From the NCBI GenBank assembly GCA_028869185.1, contig JAGWTA010000010.1, forward strand, positions 25,305-89,304: 64,000 nt of DNA, written 5' to 3'. Origin of the DNA: Hyphomicrobiales bacterium. Its GTDB lineage: Bacteria; Pseudomonadota; Alphaproteobacteria; Rhizobiales; Beijerinckiaceae. Shown here piece by piece: positions 46,296-56,298 of the stretch; positions within the stretch are counted from its first letter, which is position 1; every line of letters starts with the position of its first letter. A program made the position numbers and the translations under genes. Below the pieces are notes generated by a model. It worked only from the letters and a program-made list of their open reading frames with translations. It made no database searches and was not told where the DNA came from.

Positions 46296-47690
46296 TCAGA
46301 CGCGCCGTCCCAGCATCTTGCGCGGATCGCACAATTCATCGAATTCGACTTCCGTCACAAGTCCGCTCGCCACCGCCGCCGCTTTGAGAGAGCCGCCGCT
46401 TTCATGCGCGGCGCGCGCGATTTTCGCCGCTGCGTCGTAGCCGATGCGCGGCGCCAGCGCTGTCGCCAGCATCAGCGAACGTTCGACGCCGGCTTGTAGA
46501 TTATCGAGACGCGGCGCGAGGCCATGCACACAGTTGATCGCGAAAGAAGACACCGCATCGCCCAGAAGACGCGCCGAATTCAGCACGTTGAAAATGATCA
46601 TCGGCGTGAATGTGCTGAGTTCGAGATGGCCCTGCCCGCCCGCGAATGCGACGGCGGCGTTCGCGCCGGCAATTTGCGCGCAGACTTGCGTCAGCGCTTC
46701 GCTTTGCGTCGGATTGACCTTGCCCGGCATGATTGATGAGCCCGGTTCGTTTTCCGGCAGGGCCAGTTCGCCGAGGCCCGCGCGCGGCCCCGAACCCAGC
46801 AGGCGAATGTCGTTGGCGATCTTGAAGAGACTTGCGGCGGCCGTCGTCATCGCCGCTTGCGCATTGAGCAACGCGCCGCGATCGGCGAGCGCTGCGAATG
46901 GATTGGGCGCGACGACAAAAGGCTCTCCCGTCTCTTGCGCAATTTTCGCGACAACCCGCTCGCCAAAACGGTCTGGCGCGTTGAGGCCCGTGCCGACGGC
47001 GGTTCCGCCCTGCGCCAGCGCGTAAAGTTCCTCAAGCGCGATTTCGATGCGCGCGGCGGCCGCTTTCGTTTGCGCGGCGTAACCCGAAAACTCCTGGCCA
47101 AGCGTCATCGGCACGGCGTCCTGCAAATGCGTGCGCCCGATCTTGACGAGATCGCGCCAGTCCTGCGCCTTGCGCGACAATTCGTCCTGAAGTCGTTGGA
47201 GCGCGGGCAGCGTTTGCTTGCGCAAGGCTGCGACCGCAGCGATATGCGCTGCGCTTGGATATGTGTCGTTGGACGATTGCCCGAGATTGACGTGATCGTT
47301 GGGATGCACGGGGTTTTTTGCGCCACGCGGCGCGCCCAGCATTTCATTGGCGCGATTGGCGATCACTTCGTTGACGTTCATGTTCGTCTGCGTGCCGGAG
47401 CCGGTTTGCCAGACGGACAAGGGAAACTGATCGTCAAGCGCGCCGCTCTCGACTGCGCGCGCAGCGGCGATGATGGCGTCGGCGCGCCTGGCGTCGACCA
47501 GTCCCAGCTCCCGATTGACGCTCGCCGCGCAGCGTTTGATGAGCGCAAGCGCGTGAATGACGCTAACCGGCTGCTTCTCGGAGCCGATTGCGAAAAAACG
47601 CAATGATCGCTCGGTCTGCGCGCCCCAATAGGCGGCCTCGTCGACTTCAATTTCGCCGAATGTGTCCTTTTCGATGCGTCGCGCCATCAT
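46296..47690 (-). CDS. fumC: Fumarate hydratase class II
   Basis: Tetrameric iron-independent fumarase of the TCA cycle, 464 residues. The signature [11 protein letters not shown] is near residue 315; other marks are [27 protein letters not shown] and [10 protein letters not shown]. The C-terminal [12 protein letters not shown] stretch is typical. Two consecutive ATGs (47690 and 47687) follow an AGGGAG site; spacing favours the second. The gene is convergent with the Aat-like gene. Confidence 0.95.
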   Translation of the reverse strand: MMARRIEKDTFGEIEVDEAAYWGAQTERSLRFFAIGSEKQPVSVIHALALIKRCAASVNRELGLVDARRADAIIAAARAVESGALDDQFPLSVWQTGSGTQTNMNVNEVIANRANEMLGAPRGAKNPVHPNDHVNLGQSSNDTYPSAAHIAAVAALRKQTLPALQRLQDELSRKAQDWRDLVKIGRTHLQDAVPMTLGQEFSGYAAQTKAAAARIEIALEELYALAQGGTAVGTGLNAPDRFGERVVAKIAQETGEPFVVAPNPFAALADRGALLNAQAAMTTAAASLFKIANDIRLLGSGPRAGLGELALPENEPGSSIMPGKVNPTQSEALTQVCAQIAGANAAVAFAGGQGHLELSTFTPMIIFNVLNSARLLGDAVSSFAINCVHGLAPRLDNLQAGVERSLMLATALAPRIGYDAAAKIARAAHESGGSLKAAAVASGLVTEVEFDELCDPRKMLGRRV

Positions 47691-48014
47691 TTGCTCCCTG
47701 CTCTCGATCTATTGGGCGGCGCGGCGATTTCAACGCGTTACCAGGGACAACCGAGCGAGCGTTATAAAAATCAAGGAAATGCGCGATCGCGCCCCAGCGT
47801 GCTGCGATGCAAAAAGGTAAATGCCGGAAAGGCTTAACGCAAAATTCCGGCTTGTATGGACTTTGACACATGCTAGCGTGCGTCAGCTCGGGGAACAGAT
47901 TTCACGAAATCTGTTCAGGGGCGGCGCGGCCTGGCGTCGGTGTTGAGAGCTGTAGCCGGGCCGCGCATTCTTGCATCGGACGAACGCGGCTTTTTCGCCT
48001 CGCGCTGTCGAATG
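47691..48014. other. 324-base intergenic region with inverted repeats
   Basis: No open reading frame of convincing quality. It contains a GCCGGAA (47823-47829) / TTCCGGC (47845-47851) inverted repeat, a TTGACA hexamer at 47863-47868 without a clear -10 partner, and a perfect 10-bp inverted repeat at 47893-47916. It separates fumC from the RsmB-type gene, both on the minus strand, so it should hold the fumC promoter. A small RNA is possible but not recognised. Confidence 0.5.
47893..47916. promoter_or_regulatory. Perfect 10-bp inverted repeat upstream of fumC
   Basis: Arms GAACAGATTT and AAATCTGTTC separated by CACG, flanked by GGGG-rich sequence. No T-run follows on either strand, so a terminator is unlikely. 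A regulator operator or part of a structured RNA are the alternatives. Confidence 0.4.
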
Positions 48015-49301
48015 CTAACGCCGTTTCATGACGCAAACATAAAATCCGTCGCCGCCTGTCTGCGAAGTGCGCAAAGTCACGCCGGGGCGGCCGGATGCGG
48101 GTGTGATCCCTGACAATCCGGCCTGTTGCGCGACATCGTCCATGGCGAGCGCTGAAAAATCGTCATGCGCTGCGAGGAACGCGGCGACCCGGTCCTCGTT
48201 CTCCTCGCGCAACAGCGAACAGGTGACGTAAACCAGACGTCCGCCGGATTTCACAAACCGCGCGCCGCGCGCAAGCACGCGATCCTGATCGGCCATGCGC
48301 TGTTCGAGCGCGCCCGGTCGAACGCGCCATTTGGCGTCAGGATTGCGACGCCACGCGCCGACGCCTGTGCAGGGCGCGTCGATCAGCACGAGATCGCAAC
48401 GTTCCTCCAGATCGGCCAGCACGTCCTGCGCGCCACGCGGCGCACGCACCTGCGCGTTGCGCACGCCAGCGCGCGTCAGCCTTTCATGGATCGGGGCGAG
48501 GCGGCGCGCGTCGGCGTCGGTGGCGTAAAGCTGGCCGCGATTGTCCATGACGGCCGCCAGCGCCAATGTCTTGCCGCCGCCGCCCGCGCAAAGGTCGAGC
48601 GCCTGCTCGCCCGGTTTTGCGCCGGCGAGCAGCGCGGCGAGTTGCGAGGACTCATCCTGCAATTCGACCAGACCCTTCAAAAACGCCGGCTCGGCCGTCA
48701 AGGCCGGCGCGCGGCCGTCCTCGCCGACGAGAATGCGCAATCCATCCGGCGAAATCGGCGTGTTCTGCGGGTTGAGATGCGCGAGCGCCGCCCGCGCCTT
48801 GTCGCGCGTTCCCTTCAGACGGTTGACGCGCAGGTCGATCGGCGCGCGCGCAGCGAGCGCCCTGCCCTCCGCGGCAGCCTCATCGCCGAAAGCGCGCGCA
48901 AAATGCGGGGCCAGCCATTCAGGATAATCGCCCGCAACATGCGCGGGCGCGCCGGAAAGATCGGCGCTCTCGAGGCGAGCCCGCTCTTCGCTGGTCAGCG
49001 GCGCGGGCGCATGCCCCTCGCCCGTGCACAGCGCAGCGATTGCATCCACGGATTGCCCGCGCGCCAAGCGCAACGCGCCCAGCGCCATTGCGCGAGGCGT
49101 GTCGGCGCCCATAATCCAGCTTGCGGAGGCGCGGCGGCGCAGCCCGTCATAGACGATGGCGGCGATGGCCGCCCGATCTTTCGAGCCAGCGTAGCGGCGG
49201 GCGCGGCCCCAGTCGCGCAGCGCATCGGCCGCAGGGCGGCGGGCTGCGCCAATATCGGCGAGAATTTCGATGGCGGCGGAAAGGCGGGCGGCGGGGATCA
49301 T
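48015..49301 (-). CDS. RsmB/NOP-family RNA cytosine methyltransferase
   Basis: SAM-dependent m5C RNA methyltransferase of 428 residues. An N-terminal NusB-like helical region leads to the methyltransferase domain with LDLCAGGGGKTLALAA (SAM loop), DAPCTGVGAWRRNPDAKWR (motif IV Cys) and YVTCSLLREENE (motif VI Cys). Both catalytic Cys are present. Start at 49301 is used; the frame runs further upstream but loses resemblance. The target site in rRNA cannot be told from sequence. Confidence 0.88.
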   Translation of the reverse strand: MIPAARLSAAIEILADIGAARRPAADALRDWGRARRYAGSKDRAAIAAIVYDGLRRRASASWIMGADTPRAMALGALRLARGQSVDAIAALCTGEGHAPAPLTSEERARLESADLSGAPAHVAGDYPEWLAPHFARAFGDEAAAEGRALAARAPIDLRVNRLKGTRDKARAALAHLNPQNTPISPDGLRILVGEDGRAPALTAEPAFLKGLVELQDESSQLAALLAGAKPGEQALDLCAGGGGKTLALAAVMDNRGQLYATDADARRLAPIHERLTRAGVRNAQVRAPRGAQDVLADLEERCDLVLIDAPCTGVGAWRRNPDAKWRVRPGALEQRMADQDRVLARGARFVKSGGRLVYVTCSLLREENEDRVAAFLAAHDDFSALAMDDVAQQAGLSGITPASGRPGVTLRTSQTGGDGFYVCVMKRR

Positions 49302-49352
49302 GGGCTTCCGGTAAACGTCGCGGAAACCTTCGGCAAGGATAATCGCGCGCGT

Positions 49353-51140
49353 ATGAGCCTTGCCGCAACCCTCAGCCCTGCCGCCGATCGTCCCAAGCTG
49401 CGCTTCGGGTTCAGCGGCGCCATCGCGCTTTCGCTGGCGCTGAGCGCCGCCTTGACGTTCGATCACGCGCGCGCCGTGTGGCGCACCGGGACATTTTACG
49501 ACACCGACGACGCCATGCGCATGGCGCAGGTGCGCGACCTTCTGTCCGGCCAGAGCTGGTTCGACATGACGGCCGACCGCATGGACCCGCCTGCCGGCGT
49601 CTTCATGCACTGGTCGCGCATCGTCGATGCGCCGCTGGCGCTGCTGATCAAGTTTTTCGGTCTGTTCATGTCGCCCGCGCATGCTGAGGCGGCAACGCGG
49701 CTCGCCTTTCCGTTTCTGCTGCTCGCCGCGCTTTACGCGCTCATCGGCTGGGCGAGCGGAGCCCTCACGGACGGCCGCGCGCGTGCGGCCGGCGCCATGC
49801 TGGCGATGGCCAGCGGCGCGGTTTTCGGTCAGTTCATCCCCGGACGCATCGACCATCACGCGCCGCAGATCGTTCTGCTGGCCGCCATGACCGGCGCGAC
49901 GCTGACCGCATTCAACCCATCACGCGCGCTGTTCGCCGCCGCCGCTGGCGCCGCAGCCGCGCTTTCGCTCGCAATCAGCCTCGAGAACCTGCCGTTCATC
50001 GCCATCCTCGCCGCCGCGCCCGTGGCGATATGGATCGCCTATGGCGACGATTACGCGCCCGCGCTCCGCTTCTACGGCCTTGGCCTCGCCGGCGCGCTGT
50101 TGATGACTTACGGCGCGACCGTCGGGCCGGAGCGCTGGGGCGTGCGCGCCTGCGACGCGTTGTCTTTTGCGCAACTTGCGCCCGCTCTCACGGGCGCTAT
50201 CGGTGTCTTCGCCCTGTCGTTCCTGCGCGTCGGCGGCCCGATCGCCCGCACGGGCGCTGCGCTTGTCGCCGCTGCAGCGGCGGCCGGCGTTTTCCACGGC
50301 GTTGCGCCGCAATGCCTTGGCGACCCCTTCGTCGGACTTGATCCGCTCGTCCGCCACATCTGGCTTGCGCATGTCGCGGAAGTGAAAAGCCTGCGTGAGT
50401 TTGCCGCCGGCAGCCCATGGGCGGCGCTGGGCATGGCGGCGCCGACAGCGTTGGGCGTCTGCATATCGGCATGGCTGGCTGTGCGCGCCAGCGGCATTGC
50501 GCGCGCGCGCTTCGTGCTGCTCTGCGCATTGCTGACGACGGGTTTTGCGATGACCTTCTGGGCGATCCGCGTCTTCTCGTCGGTCGGGCCGCTGGTTGCG
50601 CTCGCGGGCGCTGCGTTGCTGGCGCATGTTTCCTGCCGGGTCGAAGGATTGTCGCCGGCTGCGCGGATCGCGCTTGCAACATTCGCCGCGCTGCCGTTGT
50701 CGCCGCTCGCCTATTCGATCGTCACGCCCGCAGACGCGGCGCCTTCGGGCGGCGTCAACAGCATGTCCTGCCTAACGCCTCAGGCGACCGCGCCGCTCGA
50801 AGCGCTGCCTGTCGGCCTGGTGCTCGCGCCGATCGATTTTGGCTCGCATCTCATTGCGCAAACTCATCATGGCGCACTGGCTGCGCCCTATCATCGCAAC
50901 AACCATGGCAATCGGATCGCGCTGGACGCCTTGATGGCGCGGCCCGACGCCGCCCAAGCGATCGTGCAGCAGTCGGGCGCCAATTATGTCGCGGTCTGCC
51001 CGGCGATGGGGCAATTGCGCACGATCATTGCAGAAGCGCCGCAGGGTCTGGCCGCTACGCTTGTTGCGGGACAAACGCCCGGCTGGCTCGACAAGCTCGA
51101 TACGAGCGGACCAAATCTGGTCTTCCGCGTGAAGCGTTGA
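49353..51140 (+). CDS. Large polytopic membrane protein, GT-C glycosyltransferase-like
   Basis: Inner-membrane protein of 595 residues with about 11-12 hydrophobic segments. The first periplasmic loop has FYDTDDAMRMAQVRDLL (Asp50-x-Asp52), matching the acidic first-loop motif of GT-C glycosyltransferases, and MDPPAGVFMHWSR. The C-terminal 130 residues are soluble. It is divergent from the RsmB-type gene and converges on another large membrane protein. A polyprenyl-phosphate-sugar-dependent transfer is inferred, not shown; the family annotation is usually hypothetical. Confidence 0.65.
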   Translation: MSLAATLSPAADRPKLRFGFSGAIALSLALSAALTFDHARAVWRTGTFYDTDDAMRMAQVRDLLSGQSWFDMTADRMDPPAGVFMHWSRIVDAPLALLIKFFGLFMSPAHAEAATRLAFPFLLLAALYALIGWASGALTDGRARAAGAMLAMASGAVFGQFIPGRIDHHAPQIVLLAAMTGATLTAFNPSRALFAAAAGAAAALSLAISLENLPFIAILAAAPVAIWIAYGDDYAPALRFYGLGLAGALLMTYGATVGPERWGVRACDALSFAQLAPALTGAIGVFALSFLRVGGPIARTGAALVAAAAAAGVFHGVAPQCLGDPFVGLDPLVRHIWLAHVAEVKSLREFAAGSPWAALGMAAPTALGVCISAWLAVRASGIARARFVLLCALLTTGFAMTFWAIRVFSSVGPLVALAGAALLAHVSCRVEGLSPAARIALATFAALPLSPLAYSIVTPADAAPSGGVNSMSCLTPQATAPLEALPVGLVLAPIDFGSHLIAQTHHGALAAPYHRNNHGNRIALDALMARPDAAQAIVQQSGANYVAVCPAMGQLRTIIAEAPQGLAATLVAGQTPGWLDKLDTSGPNLVFRVKR

Positions 51141-51144
51141 GCGT

Positions 51145-53100
51145 TCAACGCCAGTTCGCGCAATCCATGACGGCGTAGTCTTCGAGCCGCTCGTAGCGCA
51201 CGCCCTTTTCGCTCACCATTGGTTCGACGCGCGCGGCGGGCGCGCGCCAGATGCGCGCCTTCAGCGCAGGGTCAAGCGTCGCAGGATCGGCGACAGGCGC
51301 AACGATGTAACGCGGACCGTCGCTGCGCGCGCACAGCGCCGCGACGCCCTGCGCGGGCAGAGGCGGAAAGTAGGACACAAGTTTGTGCGTCCAGCGTCCC
51401 AGCATTTCCTCGCCCGCGACGCCGCTCGCAATCGCGGCGCGCGCGCGCTCGTCGTATTGCATTGTCAATCGCCGCGAAAACACGCCTCCCGCCCCCTGGA
51501 TTTCCGCGATCCAGTTTGGACGACGCAACCAGAACCAGCTTTCCGAAGACGATTTCAGCCAGAGCGTCTCGCCGTGCGCATCTGGCATGAGCTGCAACAA
51601 AGCCTGTTGCGGCTGCGCCTTGTCGAGCTGTCTTTGAAAGGAATCGTCGGAGCGCCATGCGAAGATCGCCAGTCCCGCAAGACAGACAGCCAACGGACCG
51701 CCCGCTTTTGTGCGCGCTTCCTCCAGGCCGCTGGAAAAAGCCGCTACGGCAAGCGCGCCGATCAACAGCAGCTCCGACCACAAGGCGACGAAAAGTTCGG
51801 TTGTGCGCGGCGTGTAGCCGGGTTGAAAATAGCTTGCGAAAACACGCCAGTTGCCGATCCAGCCGAATGCCGCCGCCAGCGCCACGCCCCACAGCGCGAT
51901 CTCAATCCATTTGCTCGCCTCGTTGCCGATATTCAGTTTGCGCCCTGCGGGGGTCTGCAAAGCCAATGCGCCGATCGCCAAAGCTGGCGCGAGAAAGTCG
52001 CCTGCGGGCGCGCGCACCCAGCCAAGGACGAGGAGTGCGAGCGCGATGCGATCCTGCGCTGAGCCACGCCCCAGAAGCACTGCGAGCCAGCCGAGCGAAA
52101 ACGCCGCCATGAAACTCGCGAGCCACCACATGCGCCAGGTCTGCGCCTGAATGACGAGCAGAACAGGCGCCAGCGCGCCGCATATCCACGCGAGCGCGAC
52201 GCCGGCCGCGCCCACCGCCAGCGCTGCGCCGAGCAGGCCTCGCGCGCTGGCGTTCGCGCGCGCCATTGCAACTGCGATTGTGACGGCTTGCGCTCCGGCG
52301 AGCGCCCAGTGCTGCGCAGGCCAAACATGGGGAAAAATATAGGCGCTGCGGTTGAGCAGGATGTCGAGCCATTGCGGATCGACCCATTCGCGCAACCGCG
52401 CGACAAGCGGAAGGCCTGCGACGACGCCTGCGGCGAGGGCTGCAAACGCGAACGCGACTGCGATCAGCCAGCGCCTGTCGTGCATGACGAGATAGACGCC
52501 GAAAACCGCAACGCCCGGCGCCGCCATGATTGGATGAAACAGCGCGGCCAGCGCGAGACAGGCGAGCGCAGGGATCGGCCGTCCAATGCGCAGAAAACCC
52601 ATCGCCGCGATAACGCCCGCTTCTGCAAAGGGGCGTGGTTCGGCGAAAGCTTCCGCGTATTTGAGCAGATTGTAGGGGCTGTAAAGCGACGGAGCGACGA
52701 TGATGACCAGAGCCGGCGCCCACCAGCGCGCGCCCACCATGACGCGGCAGAAGAAAATCAGCGCGGAGAACCAGAAGAGCTGCGCGACGAGCACGAGAAT
52801 TTGCGCGGCGGCTTGCGGCGTGAACAGGCCGACGAGCCGCGCCGCGATCAGCGGGAAAAGGCTGAACTTCGACTGGCCGTCGAGCTGGAACATCATGTCT
52901 CGGCCAACGCCCGTCGGATCCACATCCGCGAGCGCGCGCCCCATGTATATCTTTGAATCGCCGATGAGGCCGATGAACGGATGAACGATCAGAAACAGGG
53001 CGGCGAGAGCGACAAGCGTGAGAAGATCGGCGCGCGTGAATGCAAACCCCTTGCGATCTCTGGCCAGGTCGCTGGAGAGAGTGACCGGCGCAAGGCTCAT
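51145..53100 (-). CDS. Large polytopic membrane protein of unknown function
   Basis: Membrane protein of 651 residues with about 12 hydrophobic helices and a soluble C-terminal part (about 520-651) with few features. An early loop IGDSKIYMGRALADVDPTG is acidic and conserved-looking, which loosely resembles the first loop of GT-C enzymes. AAGGA upstream supports the start at 53100. It is last in an apparent three-gene operon with the UGM-like flavoprotein and GtrA, ending 4 bases from the convergent 595-residue membrane protein. Role in surface glycan assembly is inferred from neighbours. Confidence 0.65.
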   Translation of the reverse strand: MSLAPVTLSSDLARDRKGFAFTRADLLTLVALAALFLIVHPFIGLIGDSKIYMGRALADVDPTGVGRDMMFQLDGQSKFSLFPLIAARLVGLFTPQAAAQILVLVAQLFWFSALIFFCRVMVGARWWAPALVIIVAPSLYSPYNLLKYAEAFAEPRPFAEAGVIAAMGFLRIGRPIPALACLALAALFHPIMAAPGVAVFGVYLVMHDRRWLIAVAFAFAALAAGVVAGLPLVARLREWVDPQWLDILLNRSAYIFPHVWPAQHWALAGAQAVTIAVAMARANASARGLLGAALAVGAAGVALAWICGALAPVLLVIQAQTWRMWWLASFMAAFSLGWLAVLLGRGSAQDRIALALLVLGWVRAPAGDFLAPALAIGALALQTPAGRKLNIGNEASKWIEIALWGVALAAAFGWIGNWRVFASYFQPGYTPRTTELFVALWSELLLIGALAVAAFSSGLEEARTKAGGPLAVCLAGLAIFAWRSDDSFQRQLDKAQPQQALLQLMPDAHGETLWLKSSSESWFWLRRPNWIAEIQGAGGVFSRRLTMQYDERARAAIASGVAGEEMLGRWTHKLVSYFPPLPAQGVAALCARSDGPRYIVAPVADPATLDPALKARIWRAPAARVEPMVSEKGVRYERLEDYAVMDCANWR

Positions 53101-53111
53101 GGCGACGTCCT

Positions 53112-53552
53112 TCAGGCGGGCTGCGTCGGCGCCGTGAAGAGAAGGCGCCGCGTCAGAAAATTGAAGCTGAACACGACGCAAGCAACAGGAGCCTTGGCCC
53201 ATTCGACGGGAAGGTGAAACCGGCCGACAAAAACGAGCAGCAATATCTGCGTCAACGCCAGCCCGAGCAGACCCGTTACAAGAAAGCCGCCAAATTCGAC
53301 GCGCGCATCATGCTTGCGACGACCTTTGAAAACGAAAACCGCGCTCAACACATAAGCAAGGATCAAACCGGCCGAAAACGAGATCGCCGATGCGATCAGA
53401 TATTGCACGCCAAAAAAGCGCGCCAACGCCACGAGCAGGCCCCAGTCGAGCGCAAGCGCGAGCGCGCTGACGAGCGCATAGCCGAACATGTCGCGTGCAA
53501 GTCCGAAGATGCGTGCGCGCGTTATCCGTCTTTCAAAGGGAACAGCGGCCAC
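53112..53552 (-). CDS. GtrA family membrane protein
   Basis: Small membrane protein of 146 residues with four helices, of the GtrA type involved in moving undecaprenyl-phosphate-linked sugars across the inner membrane. Visible features include FGYALVSALALALDWGLL and the LSAVFVFKGRR segment in the middle, then FNFLTRRLLF near the end. GTG at 53552 is taken as start because GGAG lies eight bases before it; ATG at 53489 would drop 21 residues. It lies between the flavoprotein and the large membrane protein. Confidence 0.82.
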   Translation of the reverse strand: MAAVPFERRITRARIFGLARDMFGYALVSALALALDWGLLVALARFFGVQYLIASAISFSAGLILAYVLSAVFVFKGRRKHDARVEFGGFLVTGLLGLALTQILLLVFVGRFHLPVEWAKAPVACVVFSFNFLTRRLLFTAPTQPA

Positions 53553-53574
53553 GCACGCACTCCATACTTCAAAG

Positions 53575-55062
53575 TCAGGCAACCTTGCGCGGCACCAGAC
53601 GCTCGCTCTTGAGCGCTTCCTGCGCGCCAGAGACGCCCGCCTCGCCATATTCGGCGTCTTCGTTGACCTGCCAGGTGTCGTAGATGTTCTGGCCTGCGAC
53701 GATGTTGAGCGCGGTCAACAGGCCGGTCATCATCGCGTGGTCCTGGTTGTTGTATTTGTGCATGCCGTTGCGACCGACGAGATGCAGGCCCGGATAGCGG
53801 CCGGAAATCTCCATGCGGATCGTCTCGACATTCTGCGCGTAGCGGTCGTCGTAAACCGGATAGGCCTTCGCCTGCCGCACGACCGAGGCGTCCGCAACAT
53901 CTTCAGCCCGCATCAGTCCGATCTTGTCGATTTCCTTCTTGGCGAGTTCAACGAGATCCTCGTCCTTCGCCGCCCAGAGACCGTCGCCCTCGAAGCAGAA
54001 ATATTCGAGGCCAAGACATGTCGACACGCCATCGGGGATCATCTCGGGGGACCACGAACGGAAATTCTGCACGCGGCCGACCTGCACGCTCGGATCGTGA
54101 ATGTAGACCCAGTTGTCCGGGAGATCGACGCTCGACTTGCCAATCAGGACGACCGTGAGGAAGTCGCGATATTTCAGGTCGCGCGCATGCAACAGGCTGA
54201 GCGGCGTCGGCGTGATCGAGGCCATCAGTTCATTGATCGGCGCGGACGACACGACGTTGCGCGCGGCGAATGTTTCGACCTGGCCGTCGGCGCGGCGCAC
54301 GGTGACCGTCCACATCTTGCTGGTCTCGTCGAAGGCGAGGCCCTCCACGGTGCGGCCCATCTGCACGCGACCGCCCATCTCCACGATTTTCTTCGCGCAG
54401 GCCTCCCACATCATGCCGGGGCCCTTGCGCGGATAACGGAAGGATTCGATCAGCGACTTTGCGCCCTCGCCCTTCTTGCGCAAGCCGAGCGAGCGACGCA
54501 TGCCGTCGATGATCGCAGCCCCGAGATTGAGCCCCTTGATGCGCTGGGCGGCCCAGTCGGACGAAATTTCGTCGCAACCCATGCCCCACACTTTTTCAGT
54601 ATAGGTCTTGAAAAAGATCGAGAAGAGGCGCTCGCCGAACTGGTTGCGCACCCACTGGTGGAAGGTCTTGGGATCGCTCACCGGAAACGCTTTGGCGTAA
54701 GCGAACGACGCCATGCACAGCGCGCTTTCGAACGGGCCGAGATTGAACAGCGCCTCGAAGGCCTTCAGCGGGTAGGCGTAGAACTTGTTGTTGTAGTAGA
54801 TGCGCGACAGGCGCGGCCGGTCGATGAAATCGTCAGGCAGGATCTCGTTCCAGAGATCGACAATTTCCTTCGACTTCGAGAAAAAGCGGTGACCGCCGAT
54901 GTCGAACAGGAAGCCCTTGTAATTCACGGTGCGGCTGATGCCGCCGACGTAAACGGGGTCTTTTTCGAAAACCACAACGTCGCGGCCGTTTTTCGCCAGC
55001 GTGTAAGCGGCGATCAACCCGGCCGGGCCACCGCCAATAACGGCCGTTTCAACGAATTCCAT
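53575..55062 (-). CDS. UDP-galactopyranose-mutase-like flavoprotein
   Basis: FAD-dependent amine-oxidase-fold protein of 495 residues. [17 protein letters not shown] near the N-terminus is the dinucleotide fold; [16 protein letters not shown] and the C-terminal [21 protein letters not shown] resemble the UDP-galactopyranose mutase / protoporphyrinogen-oxidase-like group often found in polysaccharide loci. It leads the three-gene operon with GtrA and the 651-residue membrane protein. The reaction (sugar ring contraction or other) is inferred only by family. Confidence 0.78.
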   Translation of the reverse strand: MEFVETAVIGGGPAGLIAAYTLAKNGRDVVVFEKDPVYVGGISRTVNYKGFLFDIGGHRFFSKSKEIVDLWNEILPDDFIDRPRLSRIYYNNKFYAYPLKAFEALFNLGPFESALCMASFAYAKAFPVSDPKTFHQWVRNQFGERLFSIFFKTYTEKVWGMGCDEISSDWAAQRIKGLNLGAAIIDGMRRSLGLRKKGEGAKSLIESFRYPRKGPGMMWEACAKKIVEMGGRVQMGRTVEGLAFDETSKMWTVTVRRADGQVETFAARNVVSSAPINELMASITPTPLSLLHARDLKYRDFLTVVLIGKSSVDLPDNWVYIHDPSVQVGRVQNFRSWSPEMIPDGVSTCLGLEYFCFEGDGLWAAKDEDLVELAKKEIDKIGLMRAEDVADASVVRQAKAYPVYDDRYAQNVETIRMEISGRYPGLHLVGRNGMHKYNNQDHAMMTGLLTALNIVAGQNIYDTWQVNEDAEYGEAGVSGAQEALKSERLVPRKVA

Positions 55063-55169
55063 GCCCGAACCCCTGAAAAAATCTGGGGCGATCTTGGGTG
55101 CGATTCCCTTAATTTCGGCTTAACCAACGCGATGCGCAGGGAACTATCCTGACGCATGGACAACGCGCG

Positions 55170-56297
55170 TTAATGTGTCTTACCGCGGCTTAATTCTTTT
55201 TCTACGCCAAGCGAATAGCGCGACATGCCAAAGCAGAACACGAAATAGAAAAGCGCCGCGAAAATATATCCGGTCGCGCTGATGTTGGGACCGGCCCATT
55301 CAGGATCGAGCCGGGCCGTGTCGACCGTGCGCAGAAAATCGAAAATGCCGACAACCGCGACGAGCGTCGTGTCCTTGAACAGCGCGATGAATGTGTTGAC
55401 GATGCCCGGAATGACCAGCGCCAGCGCCTGAGGCAGTAGAATGAGGCGCACTCTTTGCCAGTAGCGAAGGCCCAACGCCTGTCCGGCCTCGCTCTGTCCC
55501 TTGGGCAGCGCCTGCAAACCGCCGCGCACGACCTCGGCCATATAGGCGGCCGAAAAGAGAACGACGCCGATCAGCGGCCGCAGCAGCCGGTCCGGTGCCC
55601 AGGCTTCGGGCACGAACAGCGGCAGCATCATGTTGGCCATGAACAGCACCGTGATGAAGGGCACGCCGCGCACGAATTCGATGAAGCCCGTCGAAAGCGC
55701 GCTGATGACCGGCATTTTCGAACGCCGGCCAAGCGCCAGCAATATGCCGCCCGGCAGCGACAGCACGATGCCTGTCACGGCGACGACCAGCGAGACCATC
55801 GCCCCGCCCCACAGATCGGTCGGCACATTGGGAAGGCCGAGCGCCGGCGCGCCGCTCAGCAGCACGAAGGCGACGATCGGATAGACGATGAAGAACAGCG
55901 CCGCCGCCGCATTGCGCCCCGGCAGCGAGCGGCGCAGCAGCCAGAAGATGAGGATGGCGCCCATCGCCATCGTCAGCCAGACGCGCCAGCGCTGGTCCTC
56001 GGGATAGGAGCCGAAGGTGAAATAGGGCAGCTTGCGCCAGATATAGGCCCAGCACGCCCCTGCCCCCGGCGCGCGGCAGGCGTCGCCATTGGGCGCGGAC
56101 CACACAGCGTCGATGAACAGAAAGCGCACGAGTTCGGGGATCGCCCAGGCAAGCGCGCCTGCGGCCAGCAGCGTGAAAATCGCAGCAGGAAGCGAGCCGA
56201 ACAGGCGCTCGCGCACCAGGTGGACAAATCCGGTCTGCCCCGCCGGCGGCGGCCGGACGGGTTCCGAATGCGTGCGCAGGAAGGCTGCCGGCGTCAT
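55170..56297 (-). CDS. aapM: General L-amino acid ABC transporter permease AapM
   Basis: Membrane permease of 375 residues of the polar amino acid (His/Glu/Gln) ABC type. Several N-terminal helices precede the binding-protein-dependent permease domain (about 175-365) with the EAA loop EAGQALGLRYWQRVRLILLPQA. The Cys-containing loop SAPNGDACRAPGAGACW near 65-82 is a common AapM feature. It begins one base after the end of aapQ. No ATPase gene follows. Confidence 0.92.
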   Translation of the reverse strand: MTPAAFLRTHSEPVRPPPAGQTGFVHLVRERLFGSLPAAIFTLLAAGALAWAIPELVRFLFIDAVWSAPNGDACRAPGAGACWAYIWRKLPYFTFGSYPEDQRWRVWLTMAMGAILIFWLLRRSLPGRNAAAALFFIVYPIVAFVLLSGAPALGLPNVPTDLWGGAMVSLVVAVTGIVLSLPGGILLALGRRSKMPVISALSTGFIEFVRGVPFITVLFMANMMLPLFVPEAWAPDRLLRPLIGVVLFSAAYMAEVVRGGLQALPKGQSEAGQALGLRYWQRVRLILLPQALALVIPGIVNTFIALFKDTTLVAVVGIFDFLRTVDTARLDPEWAGPNISATGYIFAALFYFVFCFGMSRYSLGVEKELSRGKTH

Positions 56298-56298
56298 G

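Noticed and set aside
47881..48000. SRP or 6S RNA gene
   Set aside because: The G/C-rich segment lacks the conserved SRP GGUCAGG...GGAAGCAGCC loop and the 6S bubble; no RNA family could be recognised.
48165..49352. N-terminal extension (about 396 residues) of the 595-residue membrane protein
   Set aside because: It is antisense to the RsmB-type methyltransferase; the real start with an AAGGAT site is at 49353.
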